A DNA stretch of 64,000 nt from Paenibacillus sp. Soil787 (GCF_001429545.1 NZ_LMSP01000001.1:539189-603188), one strand, 5' to 3'; positions 18,745-27,692 are shown, numbered from the stretch's first letter. Numbers and translations are program-made. The notes: generated by a model from the letters alone, not told the origin.

Positions 18745-19980
18745 ATGGATACTGACGTTTTAGCGAAACCGACCCTGCAGCAGTTGGCCTGGCAGGACTT
18801 GGAGCTGGGCATGTTTTGTCATTTTGGCATGAACACCTTTTGCGATCAGGAATGGGGAGAGGGAACGGACTCACCGCTGAAATTCAATCCAGCGCAGCTG
18901 GATGCGCGCCAGTGGGTAAGGACGGCCAAACAGGCCGGGTTTAAATATTTTGTTTTGACTGCGAAGCATCATGACGGGTTCTGCTTATGGCCAACGAAGA
19001 CGACCGATTATTCGGTCAAGTCGAGCCCATGGAAAGACGGACAAGGGGACGTTGTCCGCGAAGTGTCCGATGCCTGCCGGGAGGAAGGCTTGCATTTCGG
19101 TTTGTACTTGTCGCCTTGGGACCGGCATGAGCCATGCTATTCGGACAAAGCGGCATACGACGATTTCTATGCGGAACAACTGACGGAGCTATTGACACAT
19201 TACGGCCCGCTCGTCGAGGTATGGTTTGATGGGGCAGGCTCTCAGGGACGAGAGTACGATTGGAAGAGAATTATCGGACTTGTTAACCAGTACCAACCGG
19301 ATGCGATGGTATTCAATATGGGACAGCCGACGATTCGCTGGGTTGGAAACGAAGACGGCGTCGCCCCATACCCATGCTGGAATACGGCGGAGAGCGCTAG
19401 AGAGAGCATGTTCACAAGCGATATGCTTACATGGATGGAAGGAACTACGTCTTGGGTGCCGGCCGAGTGCGACGTGCCGATCCGCAAACGTCATTGGTTT
19501 TGGCATCCGGATGACGAGAGCAGCCTCCATAGTTTGGAACACTTGATGGATCTTTACTACCGCTCTGTGGGGCATGGCGCGACAATGCTGTTAAACGTGG
19601 CTCCCGATGACCGCGGTTTACTGCCGGATGTGGACGTGCAGCGAGTAATCGAACTGGGCGACGAAATCCGTCGCCGGTTTGATGCTCCGCTAGCTGTCAC
19701 AACAGGAGAAGGCATGGAAGCAACACTTCATTTGGATGGCGAGCAATCCGTCGACCATGTTATATTGATGGAAGACATCGCATACGGCGAACGGGTACGG
19801 GAATATGTGCTCGAAGCGAAGTATAAGGGCGAGTGGGTGGAGCTTGTAAATGGCAGCGCCATCGGTCACAAAAAAATCGACAAATTTGCAGCGGTAAAGA
19901 CAAGTGAACTGAGAGTCCGGTTTACCGCGTGCGCAGCGACGCCGATTACACGCAGATTTGCCGCTTACTCGATAGGCTGA
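18745..19980 (+). CDS. GH29 alpha-L-fucosidase, cytoplasmic
   Basis: 411 residues from the ATG at 18745. The family homology begins just after it (QLAWQDLELGMFCHFGMNTF). An alternative ATG at 18673 overlaps the previous stop and could be used by coupling, but adds 24 residues of unlikely sequence. GH29 hallmarks are FVLTAKHHDGFCLWPTKTTD and the nucleophile Asp in VEVWFDGAG (about residue 161). A short C-terminal beta-sandwich follows. No signal peptide is present, so it probably removes fucose from oligosaccharides imported by the preceding transporter. Confidence 0.9.
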   Translation: MDTDVLAKPTLQQLAWQDLELGMFCHFGMNTFCDQEWGEGTDSPLKFNPAQLDARQWVRTAKQAGFKYFVLTAKHHDGFCLWPTKTTDYSVKSSPWKDGQGDVVREVSDACREEGLHFGLYLSPWDRHEPCYSDKAAYDDFYAEQLTELLTHYGPLVEVWFDGAGSQGREYDWKRIIGLVNQYQPDAMVFNMGQPTIRWVGNEDGVAPYPCWNTAESARESMFTSDMLTWMEGTTSWVPAECDVPIRKRHWFWHPDDESSLHSLEHLMDLYYRSVGHGATMLLNVAPDDRGLLPDVDVQRVIELGDEIRRRFDAPLAVTTGEGMEATLHLDGEQSVDHVILMEDIAYGERVREYVLEAKYKGEWVELVNGSAIGHKKIDKFAAVKTSELRVRFTACAATPITRRFAAYSIG

Positions 19981-20018
19981 CTCAAGGTGTTAATTGATGA
20001 ATACTTGGAGGTATGAAG

Positions 20019-20891
20019 GTGAAAATCGGGCTTAGTTCTTATAGTTTGCTGCCAGCGTTGAAGTCGGGAAAAATGACCATTCTGGATGTTGTTCAATGGG
20101 TGAAAGACAACGGCGGCGAGCATCTGGAGCTCGTTCCGTATGGCTATACGCTTGTGGATAACCTAGAGCTGGCGGATGCACTCAGGGAAAAGGCGGGATC
20201 GCTCGGCATTGACTTGTCGAATTATTCCATTCCAGCTAACTTCGTGCAGGCGACGGAGGAAGAGTTCGAAGCGGAGATGGAGCGCGTCAAGCAGCACGTT
20301 GATCTCGTGCATCGATTGGGCATGAGGCATATGCGCCATGACGTTACCGCATTTACACTGCCACTGGAGAAAATGACAATCGGATACTTTGAAACCAGTT
20401 TACCGCTCATCGTTCACGGAAGCCAAATTATTGCCGACTATGCGGCAAACTTCGGCATTACGACAACGATTGAAAATCACGGTTTCTCCGTGCAGGCGAG
20501 TGACCGGGTGCAGCGTGTGCTGGCCGGAGTGAACCGCCCCAATTTTAAAACGACATTGGATGTAGGTAATTTTATGTGCGTGGACGAAGCGCCGCTTGTC
20601 GGCGTGCGCAAAAATCTGCCTTATGCTTCTTTAATTCATTTTAAAGACTTTTATTTCAGACCGTACTATCAAGACCCGGGAGAAGGCAATTGGTTCCGGA
20701 CTACAAACGGTAATTACTTAAGGGGCGCGATCGTCGGCCATGGGGACATTGAGATCAGAGAAATCATAAAGCTGATCAAAAACTCGGGCTATGACGGCTA
20801 TGTAACCGTAGAATTTGAAGGGATGGAAGACTGCGAAATCGGTTCGCGGATTGGTATGAATAACTTAAGGAAATTGTGGAATGAAATTTAG
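20019..20891 (+). CDS. Xylose isomerase-like TIM-barrel sugar isomerase/epimerase
   Basis: 290 residues. I chose GTG at 20019 because GGAGG (20007-20011) lies 7 bp before it; the ATG at 20013 would be only 1 bp from the same site. The protein is a sugar phosphate isomerase/epimerase-type barrel: ENHGFSVQASDRVQRVLAGV, TTLDVGNFM, HFKDFYF and a terminal YVTVEFEGMED carry the metal-binding Glu, Asp, His and Glu positions of the AP-endonuclease-2 fold. It closes the fucosidase operon and is followed by a terminator. The substrate is unknown, plausibly a product of the imported glycan. Confidence 0.85.
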   Translation: MKIGLSSYSLLPALKSGKMTILDVVQWVKDNGGEHLELVPYGYTLVDNLELADALREKAGSLGIDLSNYSIPANFVQATEEEFEAEMERVKQHVDLVHRLGMRHMRHDVTAFTLPLEKMTIGYFETSLPLIVHGSQIIADYAANFGITTTIENHGFSVQASDRVQRVLAGVNRPNFKTTLDVGNFMCVDEAPLVGVRKNLPYASLIHFKDFYFRPYYQDPGEGNWFRTTNGNYLRGAIVGHGDIEIREIIKLIKNSGYDGYVTVEFEGMEDCEIGSRIGMNNLRKLWNEI

Positions 20892-20903
20892 GTGAAAGAC
20901 AAA

Positions 20904-20936
20904 GGCAGCCGTCCAAAATGGATTGGCTGCTTTTTT
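20904..20936 (+). terminator. Terminator of the fucosidase operon
   Basis: GGCAGCC...GGCTGC stem with inner TCCA/TGGA pairing, followed by TTTTTT at 20931. Confidence 0.9.
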
Positions 20937-21000
20937 CTCAATATGCCAGAAAGTATAAAATCAGGGTTGTCTTTTTGAAGAATTGATATAAATGGATGCG

Positions 21001-21114
21001 CGAGACAGTTTGCCGAGAAGTCGATTTCCGGCTTCTCGGACTAAGTGGGCGAGCATCGGCTCGCAGAGCACTCGCTGTAAGCGCGTTTTTCGCGCTTATT
21101 TGTTCGAGTGTTGC
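21001..21114. repeat. Hairpin-rich repeat element, diverged relative of the 47.5-kb array
   Basis: Three stems in about 100 bp: CCGAGAAG...CTTCTCGG (21013-21039), GCGAGC-ATCG-GCTCGC (21049-21064), and AAGCGCG-TTTTT-CGCGCTT (21079-21097) enclosed by CACTCG/CGAGTG (21069-21074, 21105-21110). The GAGAAGTCGA hairpin and the AAGCGCG/CGCGCTTATT hairpin are also the core of the 154-bp units at 47521-48072. It fills most of the 309-bp gap before the kinase gene at 21201. Confidence 0.75.
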
Positions 21115-21200
21115 AAGCTAAATTCAAAGTTTCACTTTACAATATTTGGTTTTTCTCCTAAGGTAGAAAATAATTCAAAACATTTCAAGGGGGAAGAAGC

Positions 21201-21698
21201 ATGGACGAAACATTACCGTTGTTTATAGTATCAGGTGCAAGTGGTTCTGGGAAGACAACTGTTATTAAGGAGCTCAGAGGATTATTGCCAGATGTTGATA
21301 TTTTCGACATTGATTCCATTCATCCATTTGTTGGAGACGATTGGAGCAAAATTCAAAATATTTGGCTTCGTGTTGCTAGAAATATCGCCGAAAGCGGGCG
21401 AATATCAATAATATGTGGAACCATGATGCCGTGGGATGTTGAAAAGTGTGAGGATTATCCATACTTCAAGCATATTTACTATTTGAACTTACATTGTGAC
21501 GATGAAACCCGTGAATTACGATTACGTGCAAGGAACTGGTCAGAGGAAATGATTCAAGATCATAAATCCTTTGCCAAGTGGTTGCTTGAAAATGCTGACA
21601 AAGCATACACACCACCAATGCCGACTGTCGATACTAAAACGGATGTACATGAAGTGGCTCTTCGAATAAGTGAATGGGTAAATGGATATAAAACTTAG
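21201..21698 (+). CDS. P-loop nucleotide kinase-like protein
   Basis: 165 residues; ATG preceded by AAGGGGGAAG. Walker A is GASGSGKTT (about residues 12-20), followed by VDIFDIDSIHPF and a Walker B-like YYLNLHCDDE with a LRLRARNW lid-type Arg segment. This is the small adenylate/shikimate kinase-like fold. The phosphate acceptor cannot be told from sequence. It is a single gene with its own terminator. Confidence 0.8.
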   Translation: MDETLPLFIVSGASGSGKTTVIKELRGLLPDVDIFDIDSIHPFVGDDWSKIQNIWLRVARNIAESGRISIICGTMMPWDVEKCEDYPYFKHIYYLNLHCDDETRELRLRARNWSEEMIQDHKSFAKWLLENADKAYTPPMPTVDTKTDVHEVALRISEWVNGYKT

Positions 21699-21728
21699 AC
21701 CCGCAGCCGTTGCTTTGGGTCTCTTTTT
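21698..21728 (+). terminator. Terminator of the kinase-like gene
   Basis: GACCC (21698-21702) pairs with GGGTC (21717-21721), followed by TCTTTTTG; it overlaps the stop codon. Confidence 0.6.
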
Positions 21729-21862
21729 GCTGTTGGCCAAAACGGGGCAATATAGTACGAATGGACAGATTAACGTAGCTAACTATTACTAACATGTCTT
21801 AAATTGGAATAAGATGGAATACTATATTTAATTCACTTTTAGCGATTCGGAGGTTTTTCTAT

Positions 21863-23431
21863 ATGGTACATATTGTCCTGTTGGTCATACTGATGGCTAT
21901 CATTATTTTGCCACCACTCATTTTTTTTGGTTATATGTATGCTTTATCCAAAAAACCAAAGCATTCCATCATCCGCTCCCACCCGTTCCTTGGTTGGCTG
22001 CGATACTTGCTTGAAAAGCTCGGGCCCGAGTTCCGCCAATACTGGTTTGACAATGATACGGAAGGGAAGCCTTTCTCGCGAGCCGATTTTGTCGGTATTG
22101 TGTATGCGGCGAAATACCGAACGGATCTCATCTCATTCGGCGGCAGGCGCGATTATGAGAAGCCCGGTTTCTATTTGTCCAATTCCATGTTTCCGAATCT
22201 GACTAGTGAGCTTAGGGTGGATAATAAAGGGATGGTACTCGGAAAAAAATATGTAATTAGCGACGAGGGGCTTTTTACTCGGAAGGAAAAATTCGTTGAA
22301 GAACAAGTAAGACCTTGGTTGCTGGATGATGACGATGTCATAGTGGTAGGTGAAAACCGCAAAAACCCTTGGCGGCTCAAAGGAATGTTCGGCGCTTCAG
22401 CCACTTCCTACGGAGCAGTCGGCGAGCATTATATTCAGTCCACAGGTAGCGGAGCAAGGATGGCGAGCGGCTCATGGATCAATACCGGTGAAGGCGGAGT
22501 TGCTGATGTACATCTAGCCACGGGGGTCGATATCATTTCACAGATCGGGCCTGGGATGTTTGGCTTCCGAGATGATAGCGGCCGCTTCTCCATAGAGGAA
22601 TACAAGCACAAAGCTAAGGTCCCAAGTATCAAGGCTTTTGAATTGAAGTTTCATCAGGGCGCCAAAATACGTGGCGGGCACCTCGAAGGCTCAAAGGTAA
22701 CTGAGAAAGTCGCGGCAGCTCGTTTGGTGCCTGTTGGGAAGACGGTGAATTCGCCGAATCGGTTTGAATTTCTAACCAATCCGGAGGAAGCGCTCCGTTT
22801 CATAAGCACTCTTCAAGAAGAAGGAGGTAAGCCGGTGGGCATTAAAATCGTCGTAGGTGATCCGAAGCGTCTAGAGCCGTTTTTCCGTTCTATGGTAGAG
22901 TTGGATATCTATCCGGATTTCATTACAGTAGACGGTTCCGAGGGGGGTTCTGGAGCGACTTTTAAGGCGATGGCGGATGGCATGGGATTGCCGCTCTTTG
23001 CCGCGTTACTCATCCTCGACGATTTAGCTAGAAAATTCGGCGTGCGCGACCGTTTCAAAATTTTCGCTTCCGGTAAACTCATAACGCCTGATAAAGTTGC
23101 AATCGCCCTAGCATTGGGTGCCGACTGTGTTAACTCCGCTCGCGGCTTTATGATGGCTAATGGCTGCATCATGGCGATGCAGTGCCACACCGGTAAGTGC
23201 CCAACCGGCATTACAACTACGGATTCCAAATATCAGGCTGCGCTGGCTCCAGAGGAAAAGCAATGGCGAGTAATGAACTACATTCTTCAACTGAGGGAAG
23301 GCTTATTCTCACTGGCTGCAGCCTGTGGCTTGGAGAGTCCACGTGGATTTAGGCGAGAACATGTTGTGTTTACGAACGAAAGTGGTCAATGCATACGAAT
23401 CGTTGATTTGTTTCCTTATCCAGAATCCTGA
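21863..23431 (+). CDS. FMN-binding glutamate synthase-domain membrane protein (YerD-like)
   Basis: 522 residues; ATG preceded by CGGAGG. One N-terminal transmembrane segment (about 4-27) is followed by a complete glutamate synthase central/FMN-binding barrel: SATSYGAVGEHYIQSTGSGA, GFRDDSGRFSIEEYKHKAKV, IKAFELKFHQGAKIRGGHL, the FMN loop TVDGSEGGSGATF and the Cys-rich MQCHTGKCPTGITTTD. The amidotransferase and GXGXG domains of true GltB are absent. This matches the stand-alone GltB-like family that includes B. subtilis YerD; the physiological reaction is not established. Confidence 0.9.
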   Translation: MVHIVLLVILMAIIILPPLIFFGYMYALSKKPKHSIIRSHPFLGWLRYLLEKLGPEFRQYWFDNDTEGKPFSRADFVGIVYAAKYRTDLISFGGRRDYEKPGFYLSNSMFPNLTSELRVDNKGMVLGKKYVISDEGLFTRKEKFVEEQVRPWLLDDDDVIVVGENRKNPWRLKGMFGASATSYGAVGEHYIQSTGSGARMASGSWINTGEGGVADVHLATGVDIISQIGPGMFGFRDDSGRFSIEEYKHKAKVPSIKAFELKFHQGAKIRGGHLEGSKVTEKVAAARLVPVGKTVNSPNRFEFLTNPEEALRFISTLQEEGGKPVGIKIVVGDPKRLEPFFRSMVELDIYPDFITVDGSEGGSGATFKAMADGMGLPLFAALLILDDLARKFGVRDRFKIFASGKLITPDKVAIALALGADCVNSARGFMMANGCIMAMQCHTGKCPTGITTTDSKYQAALAPEEKQWRVMNYILQLREGLFSLAAACGLESPRGFRREHVVFTNESGQCIRIVDLFPYPES

Positions 23432-23502
23432 TAATATAAATAGCATACGAAGCAGTTACCACTTCCGAAGTTTAGAAAACGAATTTACTAATAAATATAG
23501 AC

Positions 23503-23537
23503 AAATAAAGCAGACGCCGAGGCGATCTGCTTTATTT
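23503..23537 (+). terminator. Terminator of the glutamate synthase-like gene
   Basis: AAATAAAGCAGA (23503-23514) pairs perfectly with TCTGCTTTATTT (23526-23537). Confidence 0.75.
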
Positions 23538-23946
23538 ATTGAGGTAATTGGCAGACTCGTTCTCCGGGGGACACTCATTGTCATGCACGGATTGACACTT
23601 CACTCGCCATGCAGTCTCGATGGGTTTCCGTACGTACGCACACTGATTAATTTTGACCAGTCTTACGTCCGTGCGGCGGCGGAGCATCTGTTTATGACGA
23701 ATGTTCTGGAGCCATTCGAGAAGCTTGGCAACTATGTGATCCTTTTAAACGAAGAGGAGAAATCCGAGTTCGAATCGATCTATTTTATCTTATATTGAAC
23801 GTCACTTGACTCAAACGATTCGGCTCGAACATCTCGAGAAAGAATTGCAGGCTGCTCGCCGGAGCAATATCGGCGGCAGCTGCGGCCTTCCTTACCACAT
23901 TAGCAAAAGTATGTTTGCGGGATCGACAAATAACGGCACTCTTTAA
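23535..23946 (+). pseudogene. Remnant of an AraC-family regulator
   Basis: The frame ending at 23798 reads GTLIVMHGLTLHSPCSLDG, then FPYVRTLINFD and LFMTNVLEPFEKLGNY, which resembles the cupin sensor part of AraC regulators. It has no credible start and is followed by a frameshift: the next frame continues YIERHLTQTIRLEHLEKELQ and a garbled LPYHISK helix-turn-helix start, stopping at 23946 before the recognition helices. Large deletions and frameshifts make it non-functional. The decay is shared with the next two gene remnants. Confidence 0.65.
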
Positions 23947-23971
23947 AGAGGGTGTCGTTATTTCCTTTTTT
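23934..23971 (+). terminator. Terminator-like hairpin after the AraC remnant
   Basis: CGGCACTCTTTAAAGAGGGTGTCG folds on itself (23934-23957), followed by a T-rich stretch ending TTTTTT. Confidence 0.65.
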
Positions 23972-24099
23972 CAAAAAATCGACAGTACGGGGGAAGCTAC
24001 AGTTAACTTAAAAGTAACTTAGTTTAAACTTTTTCACTCCTTCTCAAGTCAGGAATCATTATCTATAATTGAAAATAATAACCCAAGCTATATTATACG

Positions 24100-24258
24100 A
24101 TGAAATACGAAAGCATGGAAGAACGGACAAGACAGTGGGAAACTTTCGCGCAGGACAAGGAATGGAACGAAGTGAAACAAAAATCCGAGCAGAATGGAAA
24201 AATTGTTGAACACGTCGAGCAGATTTTTATGAAACGAGCGGAATATTTTAAAGTATAA
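24100..24258 (+). pseudogene. C-terminal fragment of a NIPSNAP-family protein
   Basis: A 52-codon frame reads MEERTRQWETFAQDKEWNEV followed by KQKSEQNGKIVEHVEQIFMK. This matches, from memory, only the last half of the small NIPSNAP/dimeric alpha-beta-barrel proteins, whose N-terminal half is missing. There is no ribosome binding site before the first ATG. I read it as a deletion remnant. Confidence 0.55.
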
Positions 24259-24292
24259 ATAAATTGTTGTGGAAGCAGGAGGAGTTACACGC

Positions 24293-24619
24293 ATGAGATA
24301 TCGTAGACTTGGCAAGAATGGTCCAGAAATTTCAGTTATTGGCTTCGGCTCCTGGGCAATCGGGGGTGGAGGCTGGGCCAGCGCTTGGGGCAACCCAATG
24401 CGGTCTGGTTTGGGACGAAAACAATAACATTTCCAAGAACGGAACCTACGGCTCCATCCTTCGTGAAGCGGAAGCATCGCTGCGTCGCCTTGGTACCGAT
24501 TATATTGATTTGTATCAAATGCATTGGCCGGATACGGTCACATCTTAAGTGTACTGCCGGCCGTCGAGCTGACTTTGGATGAAGCTACACTTGCTGAAAT
24601 TCGCAAAATAGCTGAATAA
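24293..24619 (+). pseudogene. Aldo/keto reductase remnant
   Basis: A good ribosome binding site (GGAGG) and start give MRYRRLGKNGPEISVIGFGS followed by WAIGGGGW, the start of an NADP-dependent aldo/keto reductase, which soon runs into a frameshift and stop. The neighbouring frame continues with REAEASLRRLGTDYIDLYQM and HWPD, a central part of the same family, and a third segment ends VELTLDEATLAEIRKIAE, its C-terminus. About two thirds of the roughly 320 residues are deleted. Confidence 0.8.
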
Positions 24620-24659
24620 AGTGCAATTGCACTTCATGACGATGAGAGGGAGAGTTTAT

Positions 24660-25421
24660 ATGAATATTGATTTGAGAGGTCAAACAGCGCTTATCACCGG
24701 TGCTTCGGGACAGCTTGGCCGTGTCATGGCCCGAACACTGGCCCTGTGTGGAGCGGATATTGTTATTCACTACAATCAGAATGAATCTAAGGCGGCAGAG
24801 TTACAGGCTGAGATCGAAGGTATCGGGCGCCGTACTGTTACTGTTCAAGCCGATGTGACCAAAGCGGATGAGGTCATCGCGATGAAGGATCGCGCGCTGG
24901 AACTTACAGGGGCAGTAGATATTGTAGTTGCCAATGCCGTTATTCAGTACAAATGGACATCGGTACTCGATCAGCCAATGGAAGACTACATCAGCCAGTT
25001 TGAATCGTGCGTTTTACAAAGTGTACTGCTCGCAAAGGCATTCATACCGGACATGGTGAAACGCAAAAAGGGCAGGGTTATCGGTATTAATACGGAATGC
25101 TCCATGCAAAACTTCCCTTCCCAATCCGCCTACGTGAGCGGCAAACGAGGGATGGACGGATTGTATCGGGTACTGGCAAAGGAAGTCGGCGAACATCAGG
25201 TGACTGTTAACCAAGTGGCGCCAGGTTGGACGATCAGCGATAAGGATCGGGAAAACCTTACGGAACGCCAAGAGTCGTATGAGAGCCATGTACCGATGAA
25301 ACGTCGCGGCACCGATCAGGAAATTGCCAATGCGGTAGCGTTTCTGGCTTCTGATTTGGCGAGTTTTATTACGGGAGCATTTATTCCCGTAAATGGCGGA
25401 AACGTAATGCCGACGATATAA
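24660..25421 (+). CDS. SDR-family oxidoreductase
   Basis: 253 residues from the ATG at 24660 (GAGGGAGAG upstream). The cofactor loop TGASGQLG, the catalytic Ser/Tyr/Lys series (TECS...YVSGK) and the C-terminal ASFITGAFIPVNGGN identify a classical short-chain dehydrogenase/reductase. It is the only intact gene of what seems to have been an oxidoreductase cluster with the decayed aldo/keto reductase and NIPSNAP genes directly upstream, so its pathway partners may be lost. Confidence 0.9.
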   Translation: MNIDLRGQTALITGASGQLGRVMARTLALCGADIVIHYNQNESKAAELQAEIEGIGRRTVTVQADVTKADEVIAMKDRALELTGAVDIVVANAVIQYKWTSVLDQPMEDYISQFESCVLQSVLLAKAFIPDMVKRKKGRVIGINTECSMQNFPSQSAYVSGKRGMDGLYRVLAKEVGEHQVTVNQVAPGWTISDKDRENLTERQESYESHVPMKRRGTDQEIANAVAFLASDLASFITGAFIPVNGGNVMPTI

Positions 25422-25510
25422 AGGCATGATCCGATATGCGGGTACAGATGAAGAAGTCCGCTTTTTAGCGATTAACGTCTAAAATGGACAATGAATTGGG
25501 GCATTCAATT

Positions 25511-25960
25511 ATGAAAGAAGCCAATGTCAGGGAAATTAGGGTAACTGATTATCACGATATTTATTTGTTGAATCAAGAATTTAACCCAAATCTGAATGTA
25601 TTCTCTAAAGAGAAAGTAATAGAGAAGATTGAAATCATTACAAAGAAAACTAAAGATATCATCTTTGTTTACGAACAAAACAAAGAAGTAATTGGATATA
25701 TTCATGGAAGCCCGTATGAATTACTTTTTTCCGAATCTTTAGTAAACGTCTTGGGATTTGTTGTTAAAAAAAATGATAGAAATCAAGGTAAGGGCAGCAT
25801 GTTGATTGAGCGTCTTGAACAGTGGGGAAAGGACAATGGATTTTCTGGGATGAAACTGTTATCCCACCCAAGTCGAATACATGCTCACGGGTTCTACGAA
25901 CGACGCGGCTATATGTTTACAAAGGACCAAAAAAATTTTATAAAAAAATTTGATGATTAA
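25511..25960 (+). CDS. GNAT-family N-acetyltransferase
   Basis: 149 residues from the ATG at 25511, which has GGGG 9 bp upstream; an ATG at 25484 is also possible. The fold is GNAT: VREIRVTDYHDIYLLNQEF start, VLGFVVKKNDRNQGKGSMLI (acetyl-CoA loop, motif A, with the R/Q-x-x-G-x-G pattern) and HGFYERRGYMF (motif B). The substrate is unknown. A+T content is clearly higher than in the preceding gene, hinting at separate origin. Confidence 0.85.
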   Translation: MKEANVREIRVTDYHDIYLLNQEFNPNLNVFSKEKVIEKIEIITKKTKDIIFVYEQNKEVIGYIHGSPYELLFSESLVNVLGFVVKKNDRNQGKGSMLIERLEQWGKDNGFSGMKLLSHPSRIHAHGFYERRGYMFTKDQKNFIKKFDD

Positions 25961-26077
25961 ACTTTCGGAAAACATTTGTTCAATCGACAACAATGCGAGG
26001 CTGCCTGCACGATCGGCAAGGCTGTACATGGAAATATAGAATTACTATAACAATAATTCCTTCGATGGGAGAAGTAT

Positions 26078-26548
26078 ATGGGCTATGTAGAAGACTTAAG
26101 AAAAATAGTAGGCCATATTCCACTGATTCTTGTTGGTTCGGTGGTTATTATTACTAATGATGAAAATAAAATTTTACTGCAAAAACGGATGCATCATCCA
26201 GTAGGTCGTTATGGTTTACCGGGCGGATTAATGGAGTTGGGGGAGTCTACCATAGAGACTGCTCAGAGAGAAGTGTATGAGGAAACAGGACTCGCGGTTA
26301 GAAATCTTAATTTAATTGATGTTTTTTCGGGCAAAGAAAATTTTATCAAAGCTCCCAATGGTGATGAATTTTATGTTGTTGTTACAGCTTATTGGACAAA
26401 GGAGTTTAGTGGTATTTTAAGAATTAATGATGAAGAATCCATGAGTTTGGAGTTTATTAATATTGATGAACTGCCAGAGAACATACCAAGAAGTCACAAA
26501 GAAATAATAAACAGGTACAAAACTTTGATAACGGGAAACGATAGCTAA
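26078..26548 (+). CDS. NUDIX hydrolase
   Basis: 156 residues; ATG behind GGGAGAAG. The Nudix box GGLMELGESTIETAQREVYE followed by ETGL is complete (G-x5-E-x7-REVYEE-x-G), so it should cleave a nucleoside diphosphate linked to another group using Mg2+. It begins MGYVEDLRKIVGHIPLILVG, the usual start of a Bacillales subgroup. The substrate is not predictable. Confidence 0.92.
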   Translation: MGYVEDLRKIVGHIPLILVGSVVIITNDENKILLQKRMHHPVGRYGLPGGLMELGESTIETAQREVYEETGLAVRNLNLIDVFSGKENFIKAPNGDEFYVVVTAYWTKEFSGILRINDEESMSLEFINIDELPENIPRSHKEIINRYKTLITGNDS

Positions 26549-26600
26549 TGATTTATAAGAGTGAAGTGAACCTCTTTCATTAATCTTGAGGAGAGAAAAA

Positions 26601-27269
26601 ATGATAAATAAATTCGTTTCAATGCTTATGGGACTTTTATTTTATCGGTCTTCTCTACTAAAGTTTTCACCTCATGAAGTCGTGGAATACGACAAAATCT
26701 ACTCGGATGCCATTAGGGAAAATTCTGAAATTATTTATTCATGCAGTTATCCGAAATATCGTTTTATCCAATACATTTCCTCTTCCAAGCCAGTAATCAT
26801 GCACGGATCAAACAAGGAGGGAATTCTAGAATTCGAAACCAGAAGACAGACACTTTATAATGGACAATACGTTGAGGCGGTATTTGCAACGAAAGATGGA
26901 ACTTGGTCTTTATTTTATGCTGTATTTGATCGGCACAAGTTAGTTGATAATTTTAGAAACGCCTGTTTTAAAATACGCAAAAACAATAATAAATACTATT
27001 TTTTCTCGTTGACTCAGAACACTATGAATAAAAACCCTTGGACGAACGGTATTGTATATTTTCTACCCCAAGAATCTTTTGAAAGTACAAATAGTTCAAT
27101 TGTTTCATTTGATGAGTGGATAAGCAGAACACCAGTAAAACCAATTACAAAAATTACAGTGGAGCCTCAAGATTTTTACTTTATAGATAAAGTTTCATGG
27201 CATAAGGCAAATGAATCACTTTTTACATCATGGTTTCTTTACAAGTTAAGAATAAAGATGATGAATTGA
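26601..27269 (+). CDS. Hypothetical protein with HGS motif
   Basis: 222 residues from the ATG behind GAGGAG; I do not assign a named family. The notable core is PVIMHGSNKEGILEFETRRQ, then YVEAVFATKDGTWSLFYAVF. A His-Gly-Ser at the end of a strand, followed about 35 residues later by an FAT...FYA helix, resembles the pattern of ADP-ribosyltransferase-like folds, but this is only a guess. The low G+C content sets it apart from the sugar loci. The gene lies between a NUDIX hydrolase and a toxin-antitoxin-like pair. Confidence 0.65.
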   Translation: MINKFVSMLMGLLFYRSSLLKFSPHEVVEYDKIYSDAIRENSEIIYSCSYPKYRFIQYISSSKPVIMHGSNKEGILEFETRRQTLYNGQYVEAVFATKDGTWSLFYAVFDRHKLVDNFRNACFKIRKNNNKYYFFSLTQNTMNKNPWTNGIVYFLPQESFESTNSSIVSFDEWISRTPVKPITKITVEPQDFYFIDKVSWHKANESLFTSWFLYKLRIKMMN

Positions 27270-27376
27270 TAGATCTTATAGCGAATTTTAGAGTGATCTT
27301 AGAGCTATCCGTACCCCCTGAAATCGACAGAATTCGACGAATCGTTATAAAAGCTATGCATAAGGAGTGAATCACG

Positions 27377-27679
27377 ATGGCGAATAATTACAAACGCTTC
27401 ATTCAAAATCAATTCGAAAAAGCGAAGTCTAGCGCTTCCGAATTCATTTCTTCAAGAAGTGAAGAACAAGAAGAAGGCACTATAGAACTCAATCCGCAAT
27501 ATTATGACCAGCTGAAAGCAATCGCCGATATGCAGCATACGACCGTGCAAGAGATCGTCAATGGAATCATTGTCAAACACTTGGCAGGCGCCCCATACAA
27601 ATCAACGCCCATCTCAGTGGATCAAAAGGAAGATAACCCGCTTCTGTATTTGGATGGTATTTGCAAACTAGAGGATTAA
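27377..27679 (+). CDS. Ribbon-helix-helix antitoxin-like protein
   Basis: 100 residues; ATG preceded by AAGGAGTG. Residues about 33-72 (GTIELNPQYYDQLKAIADMQ, then HTTVQEIVNGIIVKHLA) have the strand-helix-helix spacing of an RHH DNA-binding domain, flanked by charged, probably disordered tails. The PIN-domain gene follows 13 bp later with its own ribosome binding site, the gene order of VapBC-type modules. It may bind its own promoter and the PIN protein. The family assignment is by pattern only. Confidence 0.6.
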   Translation: MANNYKRFIQNQFEKAKSSASEFISSRSEEQEEGTIELNPQYYDQLKAIADMQHTTVQEIVNGIIVKHLAGAPYKSTPISVDQKEDNPLLYLDGICKLED

Positions 27680-27692
27680 GGAGTGCTGACAT

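Noticed and set aside
23325-23798. 157-residue frame starting inside the glutamate synthase-like gene
   Set aside because: The first third is an out-of-frame reading of the upstream gene; only the part after about 23535 resembles an AraC regulator, so I treat it as a pseudogene.
9840-24005. Shared string GGGGAAGCTACAGT near 9852 and 23990
   Set aside because: A single short match in two gene-poor regions without further structure; could be chance or an old repeat trace.
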